64,000 nucleotides of DNA from Nitrosospira sp. Nsp14 (GTDB lineage: Bacteria > Pseudomonadota > Gammaproteobacteria > Burkholderiales > Nitrosomonadaceae). Location: NCBI RefSeq assembly GCF_900113575.1, contig NZ_FOPV01000001.1, forward strand, positions 62,001 through 126,000, written 5' to 3'. The first letter of the stretch is position 1; every line of letters begins with the position of its first letter. Below the pieces are notes generated by a model. It saw nothing but the letters and a program-made list of their open reading frames with translations, made no database searches and was not told where the DNA came from. Below are positions 8,719 through 17,040 of the stretch, piece after piece. Made by a program: the position numbers and the translations under genes.

Positions 8719-10976
8719 GAGCCCAGGCATTTGTTTTGCTGGCAGTGCTCCTGGTCACGTTTGGAGGATGCGCAACCAAAAAGGAGCCATTTACGGAAGC
8801 CAAGGAGCTGCTGGCGGAAGGCAAGATAGACATGGGCCTCGCCAGCCTGGAAGAGGCGGCGCGAAAGGAGCCGGATAATCTTCAGATCCGGGCCATGCTT
8901 GCCCGTCAGCGCGAGGCGATAGCCGCCCGCCACGTGCTGGATGCGGACAGCGCCCGGTCGAGGGGGAATCTCCCTGCGGCGGAGCAAGGCTATCGCCGTG
9001 CACTGGAGATTAACCCGGACAAGGAGCGTGCCCAGGAAGGCTTGGCTGGCCTGGACATGGACCGCCGCCATGTCGACCTGTTGAAGCGTGCGGAAGAATT
9101 GATGGCGCGCAAGGATTATGCGGCTGCAGAACACGAACTCCGCACCGTTCTTCAGGAAAACCCAAATCAGAAAGATGCTCGCCGTTTTTTGCACCAAATT
9201 ACCGAGATAGAGTTCCAGGCGGAAAAGGTGAGCCCGGCATTAAAAACGGCGTATAAAAAACCTGTCACCCTTGAGTTTCGCGACGCCGGCTTGAAATCCA
9301 TCTTTGAAATCATGGCGCGCACCGCCGGAATAAATGTCGTTTTCGACAAGGACGTCAGGCAGGATACCAAAACGTCCATTTTCGTGCGCGATACCAACGT
9401 CGAGGATGTGTTCAAGCTTTTGCTCATGACCAACCAGCTCACGCACAAAGTGCTCAACGAAAACTCGGTACTGATCTACCCAAATACGCCTGCCAAGCAA
9501 AAGGAGTATCAGGAATTGGCTGTCCGAAGTTTTTACGTTGTGAATACGGATGTGAAGCAGATCGTTGCCATGGTCAGGGGATTGGTCAAAACCAAGGATA
9601 TGCACGTCGACGAAAGGTTGAATCTTTTCGTCATGAAGGATACGCCAGATGCGATCCGCCTGGTCGAACGGCTGGTGGCCGTGAACGACCTCGCCGATCC
9701 CGAGGTCATGCTGGAAGTCGAGGTACTTGAAATCAGGCGTGATCTTCTGCGTAATCTTGGTTTCCAGTACCCGGATCAGGTCCAGATTAGCATGCTGACG
9801 GCGGCCACCGCAGCTGCGGGCGTTCCGATACCGGGAGATTTTAGAATTAGTTCCGCCGGGGTCAATGGCGGCACCTCTACCATCGATAACCTGACGGCTA
9901 TCATCAAGAATCCGGCATTGATAATCAACCTCAAGCAAACCGAGCAAATTGTCAACGTTCTCGCCAATCCCCGCATTCGGGTGAAAAACCGTGAGAAGGC
10001 AAAAATACTCATCGGTGACAAGGTACCGGTTGTTACCACCACCGCGACTGCCAACGTTGGCGTGGCATCGTCCGTGAGCTACCTCGACGTGGGGCTCAAG
10101 CTGGACGTCGAGTCCACGATCACCTTGCAGGACGAGGTATCCATGAAGGTCAGCCTAGAGGTCAGCAATATAGTGAAGGAAATCACGATAGCAAACGGGG
10201 GCCTGGCCTATCAGGTTGGCACGCGCACTGCTTCGACCACGCTCGCGCTGAAGGATGGAGAAACACAGATTCTGGCGGGATTGATCAGCGACGACGAACG
10301 CGCAAACCTCATAAAGGTTCCCGGATTGGCTGAACTTCCGTACCTTGGGAAACTGTTCACCAGCAAGAACTTTACGCGCAACAAGACTGAAATCGCCCTT
10401 TTGATCACACCGCGGATCGTACGGAATATTTCGCGTCCGGCCAGGATCGATAGCGATCTTCATTTTGGTACCGAGAACGCGGTAGGGGCGCGTCCGGTCA
10501 CTCTCAAGAAGAACCAGCCCCATTCGCTTGCGATGTCCTCTTCCGGAGCTGCCGGCGGCGCCGGCTTTGCCGCCCAGGCTGCGGTTCCAATGGATGAGCC
10601 AAGGCCGCCGAGAGAGAGAGAGCCTGAAGCGGGTGCCGGCGGCGTGCCAGTGGTGACGTTAGTGGGACCCGAGCAAGTGCTCGCCGACAAGGAATTCGCG
10701 GTCAGCGTAAGCTTGGGAGGGTCAGACTCGCTGCCGCCCGCCGAGCTGGAACTCAGCTATGATGCCAGCGCGCTCGAATTGCTCGATGGCGGCGAGAAAT
10801 CCGGCTCCCGGACGTTGAAGATGGGTAAGGGTGGAGGGGGCGCGGAACTGCGCTTCAAAGCGGTTTCGCAAAAACCGGGCACAACTCAGGTCTCGATCAA
10901 GGGTGTCACTTTACAGGGCGACAGCGGTCTCCCGGAAATTCCTTTGCCGCCCGCCATCAGCATTGACATCCGTTGA
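8715..10976 (+). CDS. gspD: Secretin GspD-like lipoprotein with TPRs and C-terminal cohesin-like domain
   Basis: A 753-residue outer-membrane secretin. The signal peptide ends in a lipobox-like LVTFGGC (Cys19). Residues about 25-165 form TPR-like repeats (for example AEQGYRRALEINPDKERAQEGLAGL). An STN/N0-like domain starts near 188 (VTLEFRDAGLKSIFEIMARTAG), then secretin N domains, then the secretin core with VLANPRIRVKNREKAKILIG and VPGLAELPYLGKLFTSKN, ending near LLITPRIVR. A low-complexity linker is followed by about 110 residues (642-753) with VPVVTLVGPEQVLADKEFAV and LELSYDASALEL, the pattern of a cohesin-type beta sandwich. That C-terminal addition is not part of classical GspD. It likely faces the periplasm or cell surface. 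Confidence 0.9.
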   Translation: MRAQAFVLLAVLLVTFGGCATKKEPFTEAKELLAEGKIDMGLASLEEAARKEPDNLQIRAMLARQREAIAARHVLDADSARSRGNLPAAEQGYRRALEINPDKERAQEGLAGLDMDRRHVDLLKRAEELMARKDYAAAEHELRTVLQENPNQKDARRFLHQITEIEFQAEKVSPALKTAYKKPVTLEFRDAGLKSIFEIMARTAGINVVFDKDVRQDTKTSIFVRDTNVEDVFKLLLMTNQLTHKVLNENSVLIYPNTPAKQKEYQELAVRSFYVVNTDVKQIVAMVRGLVKTKDMHVDERLNLFVMKDTPDAIRLVERLVAVNDLADPEVMLEVEVLEIRRDLLRNLGFQYPDQVQISMLTAATAAAGVPIPGDFRISSAGVNGGTSTIDNLTAIIKNPALIINLKQTEQIVNVLANPRIRVKNREKAKILIGDKVPVVTTTATANVGVASSVSYLDVGLKLDVESTITLQDEVSMKVSLEVSNIVKEITIANGGLAYQVGTRTASTTLALKDGETQILAGLISDDERANLIKVPGLAELPYLGKLFTSKNFTRNKTEIALLITPRIVRNISRPARIDSDLHFGTENAVGARPVTLKKNQPHSLAMSSSGAAGGAGFAAQAAVPMDEPRPPREREPEAGAGGVPVVTLVGPEQVLADKEFAVSVSLGGSDSLPPAELELSYDASALELLDGGEKSGSRTLKMGKGGGGAELRFKAVSQKPGTTQVSIKGVTLQGDSGLPEIPLPPAISIDIR

Positions 10977-11482
10977 AGCCGATGGCGACTGGAAAGTTGG
11001 TCGCAAGGCTGAAAGCCGAGGGCGGTTTCAGCTTAGTCGAACTAACCATCGTCGTCGCGGTTATGGCGGTGCTGGCTTCCTCGGCTGTTCCCTTGTATGA
11101 ACTCCACGTGAAGCGGGAAAAAGAACACGAACTGCGGGCGGGACTGCGGCAGATCCGGGAGGCGATCGACGCTTACAAACGCGCGGTACATGACGGCCGG
11201 ATCGCCAGGAAAGCGGATGAATCGGAATACCCGCGCAAACTGGAGGATCTGGTGACCGGCATACCGGACATCAAGGATCCGGAAAAGCGCAAAATCTATT
11301 TTTTGCGGCGGTTGCCGCGCGACCCGATGTCTGAGGATGCGTCCTTATCCGCCACTGAAACCTGGGGGAAACGTGCTTATGAAAGTCCGCCCGATAATCC
11401 TCAGGAAGGCGACGATGTTTTCGACATATTTTCCCGTTCTCAAAATATCGGGTTAAACGGTATCCCTTACGATAAATGGTGA
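10973..11482 (+). CDS. Type II secretion pseudopilin-like protein (second GspG-like)
   Basis: A 169-residue pseudopilin. The TTG at 10973 overlaps the secretin stop; an ATG at 10982 is the alternative start. The prepilin motif is GG/FSLVELTIVVAVMAVLAS with Glu at +5. The remainder is charged, with repeated DPEKRK and RLPRDPM segments and an ending DIFSRSQNIGLNGIPYDKW that resembles the GspG/H-type C-terminus (terminal D/KW). It probably acts as a minor pseudopilin in the same pseudopilus. Confidence 0.8.
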   Translation: MKPMATGKLVARLKAEGGFSLVELTIVVAVMAVLASSAVPLYELHVKREKEHELRAGLRQIREAIDAYKRAVHDGRIARKADESEYPRKLEDLVTGIPDIKDPEKRKIYFLRRLPRDPMSEDASLSATETWGKRAYESPPDNPQEGDDVFDIFSRSQNIGLNGIPYDKW

Positions 11483-11536
11483 GCAGCGTTACCGAACCAT
11501 TTCTATAAGACCCGCCGCTGGGACCATGACTTGATT

Positions 11537-11962
11537 ATGCATAACAGGCAAAGGGAAAATCAAAGCGGCAGCAGGTTAACGGACGCTGACGGCCGCGGTT
11601 ACCGCGGCTTTACCCTGGTTGAACTACTGGTCGTGATGGCGATCATCGCTACGCTGCTCAGCATTGTCGCGCCAAAATATTTTAATTCATTAGACCGGTC
11701 GAGGGAGACAGTGCTTCGCCAGAATCTGAATGTCATGCGCGATTCCATCGATAAATTCTACAGCGACACCGGGAAATATCCCGGGGATCTGGCGGAGTTG
11801 GTGGAGAAACGGTATTTACGCGCTGTTCCAGTTGATCCTCTTACCGATAGCAGGGAAACATGGGTTGCAGTTCCTCCGGCCGACGGGACGAGCGGCCTCT
11901 ATGACATCCACAGCGGTTCTCCCGAACAGGCGAAGGATGGAACGTATTATGGCGCGTGGTAG
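11537..11962 (+). CDS. Type II secretion pseudopilin-like protein (third GspG-like)
   Basis: A pseudopilin of 141 residues from the ATG at 11537; a TTG at 11531 is possible, and neither has a strong ribosome-binding site. The leader of about 23 residues ends in G before FTLVELLVVMAIIATLL, with Glu at +5. The body has NVMRDSIDKFYSDTGKYPGDLAEL, the usual GspG spacing, and ends SGSPEQAKDGTYYGAW. It lacks the full GspG calcium-loop signature. It lies 54 bases after the preceding pseudopilin gene and likely belongs to the same operon. Confidence 0.8.
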   Translation: MHNRQRENQSGSRLTDADGRGYRGFTLVELLVVMAIIATLLSIVAPKYFNSLDRSRETVLRQNLNVMRDSIDKFYSDTGKYPGDLAELVEKRYLRAVPVDPLTDSRETWVAVPPADGTSGLYDIHSGSPEQAKDGTYYGAW

Positions 11963-11991
11963 CTAAAGCTGAAGCGCGTCCCGTGTGCAGC

Positions 11992-12747
11992 ATGTCCAAC
12001 GAAAAGGGTTATACCTATATCTGGATGATGTTCGCCGTTGCGCTCGCCGGCATTGCTCTGGCTGGCGCGGGTCAGATGTGGAAAACCGAAGCGCGACGGG
12101 AAAAGGAAACGGAGCTTCTGTTCATCGGAGAGCAGTTCAGGCTCGCGATCGGGTCGTATTACGAAGGGTCGCCCGGCGCCAAGCGCTACCCGGATTCGCT
12201 TGAAAGATTGATTTCTGACAACCGCTTCCCGACCGTTACCCGGCATCTGCGCAAGATTTTTCATGATCCGATGACCGGTGCTGCCGAGTGGGGATTGATC
12301 ACGCGGCCCGGCGTCGGGCTTATCGGGGTGCACAGTCTGTCGACTCAGAAGCCGCTTAAGAAGGCAAATTTTCACGAGCGCTACACGTCGTTCTCGGGGG
12401 CCAACAGTTATCGCGAGTGGAAGTTTATATATCTGCCGGGAGAGGCCGGCGGCGGGGCTTCCCAGTCTCAGCCCCAACCCCAGCCCGATCCGAACTCCCC
12501 TTCCGATCCGAAATCACCTACTCAAGCACAGCCTGATTCGCAGCGGCAGCCGCCACGCGACTCGTCTCCCTTCCCGGGTTCCCCCAGTCCATCGGATCCA
12601 TCGGACGAAACCGACTCATCTCCCTTTCCGGGTTCCCGCAACTCATCCAACGAACCCGGTTCGTCACCCTTTTCGGGTTCCCGCAACCCATCCAACGAAA
12701 GCGACTCTTTTTCCGGCGGCCGGAGCCGTCCCGCTAACCCCCCCTAA
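11992..12747 (+). CDS. Atypical pseudopilin with Pro/Ser-rich repeat tail
   Basis: A 251-residue protein from the ATG at 11992; an upstream GTG at 11956 would overlap the preceding gene. The N-terminus (NEKGYTYIWMMFAVALAGIALAGAG) looks like a pilin helix but lacks the standard FTLxE context, with Tyr-Ile in place of the +5 Glu region. The middle contains RREKETELLFIGEQFRLAIGSYYEGSPG, common to the large minor pseudopilin family in such loci. From about residue 155 the chain becomes Pro/Ser/Gln-rich and ends in imperfect repeats of SSPFPGSRN type. The tail is probably disordered and may extend from the pseudopilus tip. Last gene of the secretion operon. Confidence 0.65.
   Translation: MSNEKGYTYIWMMFAVALAGIALAGAGQMWKTEARREKETELLFIGEQFRLAIGSYYEGSPGAKRYPDSLERLISDNRFPTVTRHLRKIFHDPMTGAAEWGLITRPGVGLIGVHSLSTQKPLKKANFHERYTSFSGANSYREWKFIYLPGEAGGGASQSQPQPQPDPNSPSDPKSPTQAQPDSQRQPPRDSSPFPGSPSPSDPSDETDSSPFPGSRNSSNEPGSSPFSGSRNPSNESDSFSGGRSRPANPP
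12562..12705 (+). repeat. Imperfect tandem repeat encoding SSPFPGS units
   Basis: Three adjacent units lie at 12562-12615 (54 bases), 12616-12660 (45 bases) and 12661-12705 (45 bases). The second and third differ at only a few positions. Each encodes a Ser-Ser-Pro-Phe-(Pro/Ser)-Gly-Ser core. Length changes in whole units would keep the reading frame of the pseudopilin tail. Confidence 0.7.
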
Positions 12748-13020
12748 ATCCGCTTTTCGAGCAAATTTTTGACCTCGTTCCACTCGAGGGGTGACAGCCG
12801 GGTTGCGAGCTGCGGATTTCTGCCGCAAAAAGTGGTATCAGCCGTAGCGCGGATGCGTTATGTCATGGTCCTTTCTGCCCACTCCACATTCATGAAGTTG
12901 ACACAATATCTTCATGGTTTTGTCATGCTGACCTCAGAGAATACTCGGTTAACAGAGATTAATAAAAAACAATGCAACCCGGCGCTTCACACCGGAAATG
13001 CGTATAACATAAAGCCAGGC

Positions 13021-13800
13021 ATGAGAGACACTGAAAGGTTTATTGCTCTGACGGAACGGGAAATGGAGTATCTGTTCCGCATCATCGATTCATCCACTTC
13101 CATTACGCAACGACACCAATTTTTTTTGTGGGCACAGGGGGACGTGCAGAGTCTTTTGCCGCATGTTGCCCTTGTTTGCATATTGGACGAAGGCTCTGGG
13201 GAATCCATCAGCATAGAAAAGTTTAGCCGGACGCAATTATTCGAGGCTCAATTTGCCGACCTTTGCCGGCCCGAAGGCGGAATCATATTCCGGCTGATGT
13301 CCGCCTGGAGCGCGGGCAAGAACCAGCCATTGCTGCTATGTCCGGGTAAGCCCCATACCACGGTGTACAGGCACTTTGCGACCGACCTCAAGCGGGGCAA
13401 TTTAGAACGCGTTGCAGCACATGGAATGTATGATGCCAACGGCCGTACAAGCAGTTTTTTTGCCTTCACGCAGTTTTCCGCCACTTTAAACGAGCGCCAT
13501 GCATATTTCCTCGAACTGCTCATGCCTCACATGCATATGGCGCTGGTGCGAATGCTGTTCCATGAACGGCATCGCAAGGAAGGGGCAGTGGCGGGAAAAC
13601 ACCGCAAACTCATTACAGACCGGGAAACCGAAATTCTGCGCTATGTACAGTCCGGCAAGAACAACCATGAGATCGGGCACTTGCTCAATATCAGCCCGCT
13701 TACTGTAAAAAATCACATTCAGAAAATTTTGCGCAAGCTGGATGTCAATAACCGCGCTCACGCAGTCGCCAAAGCGATGGCGTTGAAGATCACCCTTTAG
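13021..13800 (+). CDS. epsA: EpsA-like LuxR-family transcriptional regulator (PEP-CTERM/EPS associated)
   Basis: A 259-residue regulator. I chose the ATG at 13021 (MRDTERFIALTERE) because the upstream part of the frame has no protein-like character. The N-terminal about 190 residues form a sensor-like domain with no named motif that I recognise. The C-terminus (about 198-257) is a LuxR helix-turn-helix: LITDRETEILRYVQSGKNNHEIG, then ISPLTVKNHIQKILRKLDV. The overall sequence resembles the EpsA family found beside exosortase/PEP-CTERM and exopolysaccharide genes in betaproteobacteria. Here it lies just upstream of a PEP-CTERM gene and downstream of the secretion operon. It has no receiver domain, so control must be through the N-terminal domain. 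Confidence 0.75.
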   Translation: MRDTERFIALTEREMEYLFRIIDSSTSITQRHQFFLWAQGDVQSLLPHVALVCILDEGSGESISIEKFSRTQLFEAQFADLCRPEGGIIFRLMSAWSAGKNQPLLLCPGKPHTTVYRHFATDLKRGNLERVAAHGMYDANGRTSSFFAFTQFSATLNERHAYFLELLMPHMHMALVRMLFHERHRKEGAVAGKHRKLITDRETEILRYVQSGKNNHEIGHLLNISPLTVKNHIQKILRKLDVNNRAHAVAKAMALKITL

Positions 13801-14262
13801 CAAAACCAGGATCCGTGTGCCGCCAGCGCTTTCACCGTCGGCTTCCATAGCAGCGGAGGGACCTGCCTCAGGATGAGGATTCTCGCTACATCGGCTCTTA
13901 AAAGCATGGTTCTCCGCTATCTCGTTATTCGCTCATTCCGTCATCCGAGCGGTGCTTCAAGCACGCTCCCTCGTTACCGCCGCGGGTCCGCTTCATCATG
14001 GCGCCGGAACAAAGCCATTCCAGAATCGGGGATTCTCATTCATTGGTATAGTCCGAACGCTTCATGGAACGGGTGTCAGACTACCGATTTACCGTCACAT
14101 ACCAGCGGTACCATGCTAAAGCGGAATGGAACAGCGATCGAAGTTGCTGGGAAGTGACGATAGGCACGGAACATAGCCGGAAAGAATCACAGAAAGCAAG
14201 GCCGCCTTTCACAAGCGCTTAACGATGTTTTCATACACTGGCGGCGGCCGTAAGAGGTGTAT
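13801..14262. other. Intergenic stretch upstream of the riboswitch
   Basis: About 460 bases with no supportable gene: the one plus-strand frame here (13873-14157) has no ribosome-binding site and no recognisable product. The stretch must contain the promoter for the riboswitch-led transcript. A TACACT at 14234-14239 could be the -10 box, but I found no matching -35 box at normal spacing. Confidence 0.4.
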
Positions 14263-14264
14263 GC

Positions 14265-14355
14265 AGTGGCCAGGAATAAAGCCAAACCCGTTGCGAAGCG
14301 GGGACGGAAAGCTGCGGGTCTCCCCGTCAGGGAAGTCAGCCGGGCTGCTCCTAGA
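14265..14355 (+). ncRNA. Cyclic-di-GMP-I (GEMM-I) riboswitch aptamer
   Basis: The core matches the GEMM-I pattern: AAAGCCAAACC (14278-14288), a six-base-pair P2 stem (14287-14292 with 14297-14302) closed by a GCGA tetraloop, GGGACGGAAAGC (14301-14312), CGGGTCT (14315-14321), and CAGCCGGGCTGC (14337-14348). P3 closes with GCTG (14311-14314) and CAGC (14337-14340). Compared with the well-known Vc2 aptamer, the pair next to the ligand pocket appears changed from G-C to C-G on both strands, a compensatory change that supports a real fold. It lies about 100 bases before the start of the PEP-CTERM gene, so it would control that gene in response to cyclic di-GMP. Exact ends are approximate. Confidence 0.8.
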
Positions 14356-14452
14356 TGTTAGACGTTGGCCGGACTGGACGCGAGGTCTCATGGACAAGCG
14401 AACTGGTTGGAAATTCAGGCAACTCATTAATTTATCTAAGGGAGCATCAGCA

Positions 14453-15325
14453 ATGAAAATCAACTTCAAACTTAAGGCGCTCGCAGTTGCAGTCATCATG
14501 GCCGTCACCGCGCCCGCCTTTGCCGCCGTCGATGGCGGCGATTCCGGCAACGGCGAACTCTTGCTTAATCTGCGCTACTACGGTGGCGCTTCTGCCACCT
14601 CGGGCGATGATGACATCTCCGGGTTATTCGACCTCGGTTTCAAAATGGACGACATGATCGCAGCCAACGGCCAAGCTGGTTTCACCAGAAGCTGGGATCT
14701 GACCACCGGCGCCTACGGCGCATCCTGGAACCAACTGATAAGCTTCGTTACCCCCGCTAATGTAGGTAGCATCCAGTTCAACGTTATCGCCCTGGACAAC
14801 ACCGATGCAAATTCGAAAGGCGGTTCGCGTTACTTGACCACCGGTAGCGTCGATAGCTGGCCGAGCCAAGGAAATACGAACGTAAAAGGCTTTGCCAACA
14901 TGGAGAAATATATCGATGCCAACAACGGCCGCGGCACCCATGCTTCCGACGCAAATGGTGCAAGTGTTGCTAAGCCGACTGACGCCCCGGATACTTTCTT
15001 CGGCGCAGTCAATGGCCTAACGCAAGGAGACGATTGGCTGGCAAAGACCACTGTCGATACCACCCAGCAACTGGGTACAGAGCAGAATTTCTGGTTCCTG
15101 ACCACCTCTTCCACCTCCAGCCTGGCCCAGGCCACCAAGACCCCGTTCGGTGTTGACCTGAACCACGACGGTCTTATCGGTGCCGACGAATACACCAAAG
15201 TTTCGTTAAGCGAAGCAGGTGTCCTTACCATCACCAGCCCTGTGCCCGAAGCCGATACCTGGGCCATGCTGCTGGCCGGGCTGGGGATGCTCAGCATGAT
15301 GGTCCGCCGCCGCACAGGCGTCTAA
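14453..15325 (+). CDS. PEP-CTERM sorting-domain protein
   Basis: A 290-residue exported protein from the ATG at 14453, preceded by an AAGGGAG site; longer in-frame starts would run through the riboswitch. The signal peptide is about residues 1-24 (ending PAFA/A). The body is rich in Gly, Ser, Thr and Asn. A calcium-loop-like DLNHDGLIGADEY lies at about 234-246. The C-terminus is a PEP-CTERM anchor: VPEADTW, a hydrophobic stretch AMLLAGLGMLSMM, and basic VRRR. Exosortase would cleave near the PE motif and the protein would reach the envelope or matrix. The exosortase itself is not in this window. Its riboswitch and the nearby EpsA-like regulator suggest a biofilm or exopolysaccharide role. Confidence 0.9.
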   Translation: MKINFKLKALAVAVIMAVTAPAFAAVDGGDSGNGELLLNLRYYGGASATSGDDDISGLFDLGFKMDDMIAANGQAGFTRSWDLTTGAYGASWNQLISFVTPANVGSIQFNVIALDNTDANSKGGSRYLTTGSVDSWPSQGNTNVKGFANMEKYIDANNGRGTHASDANGASVAKPTDAPDTFFGAVNGLTQGDDWLAKTTVDTTQQLGTEQNFWFLTTSSTSSLAQATKTPFGVDLNHDGLIGADEYTKVSLSEAGVLTITSPVPEADTWAMLLAGLGMLSMMVRRRTGV

Positions 15326-15419
15326 CCGGAGATCTCGCTGAAGCTTTCACCTCTCTCAGAACAGAGCGGAAAGCGCAGGGATTGATTCCAGTATTTAACC
15401 AGTTAAAAAAGGATACAAA

Positions 15420-16916
15420 ATGAAAATGAGACTGAGTAAAATCGCGCTGGCGATCGCATCGCTTGGCACGGCTCCGGTTGCTTTCGCGCTGACCCCTGCC
15501 CAGATCGCGGCGGGTCCAACCACTTATGTTTGGCTGTCCGGAGCCTCCGCGCCGACCAACGCGGTGTTCCGCAGTGTGATGTCGCTTTGCAACGGGCTGG
15601 CCGGAAACGGCGGCACCAATGATGCGCACATGTATCTGGAAGCCGCCGGTACCGAACCAGGCAAGAGCAGCGGCGACCGCGTGGCGTATGCCTGTACCAT
15701 GAGTTCAGCCGCAGGTTCGCTGGCCGGAAAGAAAGTCGTGGTATACCATACCGTTGAGGGCGGTTCCTTCAACGCCTATGCGCCGCACCTGAGCATGAAC
15801 GGGGAGCCTAATCCCAACGGCTATCTGCCGGGCAATATCAAGCGCGTCAACAACCTGGCGTTGCTGGGTGGCGCGGGCAAGTGCGCCGCGGGTGCGGCCG
15901 CCACGACCAATGTCACCTTGAACGGTGTGGCTTATCCCATCGGCCGCTACAATAGCTGCACCGACGTCGTTACCAAGACTTTCAGTACCTCGGTCAAGGG
16001 TGATGCTTCCGCTCTCCCCGGGCAAAGCTATCCCGACGGTGGTTTTTCCGATACCGAATACCGGATCAACAAGCAGAACCTGGAGATCCGCGCGGAACTT
16101 GGCGAAATTGGCTCAGAGGTGGCGACCAACCTAGGCCAGGCCTTCGGCGTGGCGGTAAGCTATCCCTTGTATCACCAGTTGCAGAAGAATGACGTTGCCG
16201 CCGGGGCGCTCGCCGCCACCTGCGACGATGGCACTGCGACCGCCCCCAACCTTACCCCTGCCTGCCAGCCTACTCTGCCGTCAGTACGCTATACCGCTGT
16301 TGCAAATAGGGATACGGTCGGTGGAGTGGACGGCAGCCTGTTTGGCGGCCCAGCCGGTTCTATAGTCAATTTGGCGCGCCGCGTCCCCACTTCCGGCACG
16401 CAGTCGGCTTCCAATATACGTTTCCTGGACAAGCCTTGCAGCACTGGGTTGTCGGGCGGGTCATTGGAACCAGCACGCGCCACTGACAGCACCGGCACGG
16501 CGATTGTCACCGAGCAGTCTGGCACGGGCGGCGTTAAAACCGCCCTCAATGCGGCGACCGGCGCGAACCAGTTCGGCCTGGGTGTGATGTCCATGGAAAA
16601 CACGCCCGCCCCGACCGCTACCGCTGACCGGTGGGCGTTCGTCAAGCTCGATCGGGTTTCCCCCAACTCCGATGCTCAGCAGCGCGCGGAAGCGATGGAC
16701 GGCTCCTACGACTTCTGGTATGAGCTCGCGGCCTTCACTGCCGCAGGCTCTGTCAGCCCCGCCAGCGCCGCGGGTACTGCGCTGATCTCCGCTGTCACCA
16801 CCACGCTGGGCGAAAGCGATCTAAAAGGTATATTCGCCACACCAGTGGCCGGCTCAGGCGGCCCGACCGGCAAAGGTGCGCGTCTCGGCAACTCCTGCCA
16901 GCCGGCAGTTCAGTAG
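15420..16916 (+). CDS. Secreted protein of unknown function (periplasmic-binding-protein-like)
   Basis: A 498-residue protein with a clean signal peptide (about 1-24, ending AFA/L) and an AAGGATAC site before the ATG. The mature start TPAQIAAGPTTYVWLSGASAPTNAVFRSV faintly recalls phosphate-type periplasmic binding proteins, in which an early Gly-Ser/Ala-rich loop binds the ligand, but I cannot confirm the family. Six or more cysteines (for example near 62, 89, 145, 184) could form disulphides. It is rich in Ala, Gly and Thr, with no membrane anchor or sorting motif. It sits between the PEP-CTERM gene and the TpsB/TpsA pair, so it may be a co-exported surface or periplasmic protein. Confidence 0.6.
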   Translation: MKMRLSKIALAIASLGTAPVAFALTPAQIAAGPTTYVWLSGASAPTNAVFRSVMSLCNGLAGNGGTNDAHMYLEAAGTEPGKSSGDRVAYACTMSSAAGSLAGKKVVVYHTVEGGSFNAYAPHLSMNGEPNPNGYLPGNIKRVNNLALLGGAGKCAAGAAATTNVTLNGVAYPIGRYNSCTDVVTKTFSTSVKGDASALPGQSYPDGGFSDTEYRINKQNLEIRAELGEIGSEVATNLGQAFGVAVSYPLYHQLQKNDVAAGALAATCDDGTATAPNLTPACQPTLPSVRYTAVANRDTVGGVDGSLFGGPAGSIVNLARRVPTSGTQSASNIRFLDKPCSTGLSGGSLEPARATDSTGTAIVTEQSGTGGVKTALNAATGANQFGLGVMSMENTPAPTATADRWAFVKLDRVSPNSDAQQRAEAMDGSYDFWYELAAFTAAGSVSPASAAGTALISAVTTTLGESDLKGIFATPVAGSGGPTGKGARLGNSCQPAVQ

Positions 16917-16930
16917 TTTTCGCACTATCC

Positions 16931-16994
16931 GGACGGTGCAATGCCGTCCGGGCGAGGCGACAGGGACAGCCCACTCCGGGCTGCCCCATTTTGC
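16931..16994 (+). terminator. Possible terminator hairpins after the secreted protein gene
   Basis: Two hairpins follow the stop codon: GGACGG/CCGTCC (16931-16949) and CAGCCC/GGGCTG (16967-16983). The second is followed by CCCCATTTT, a short T-run. Together they are a plausible transcription end before the two-partner secretion genes. Confidence 0.4.
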
Positions 16995-17040
16995 GCTTAC
17001 AAGAACAAGAAAAAGCATGCTTCAGGTTGGCTTTTAAATC

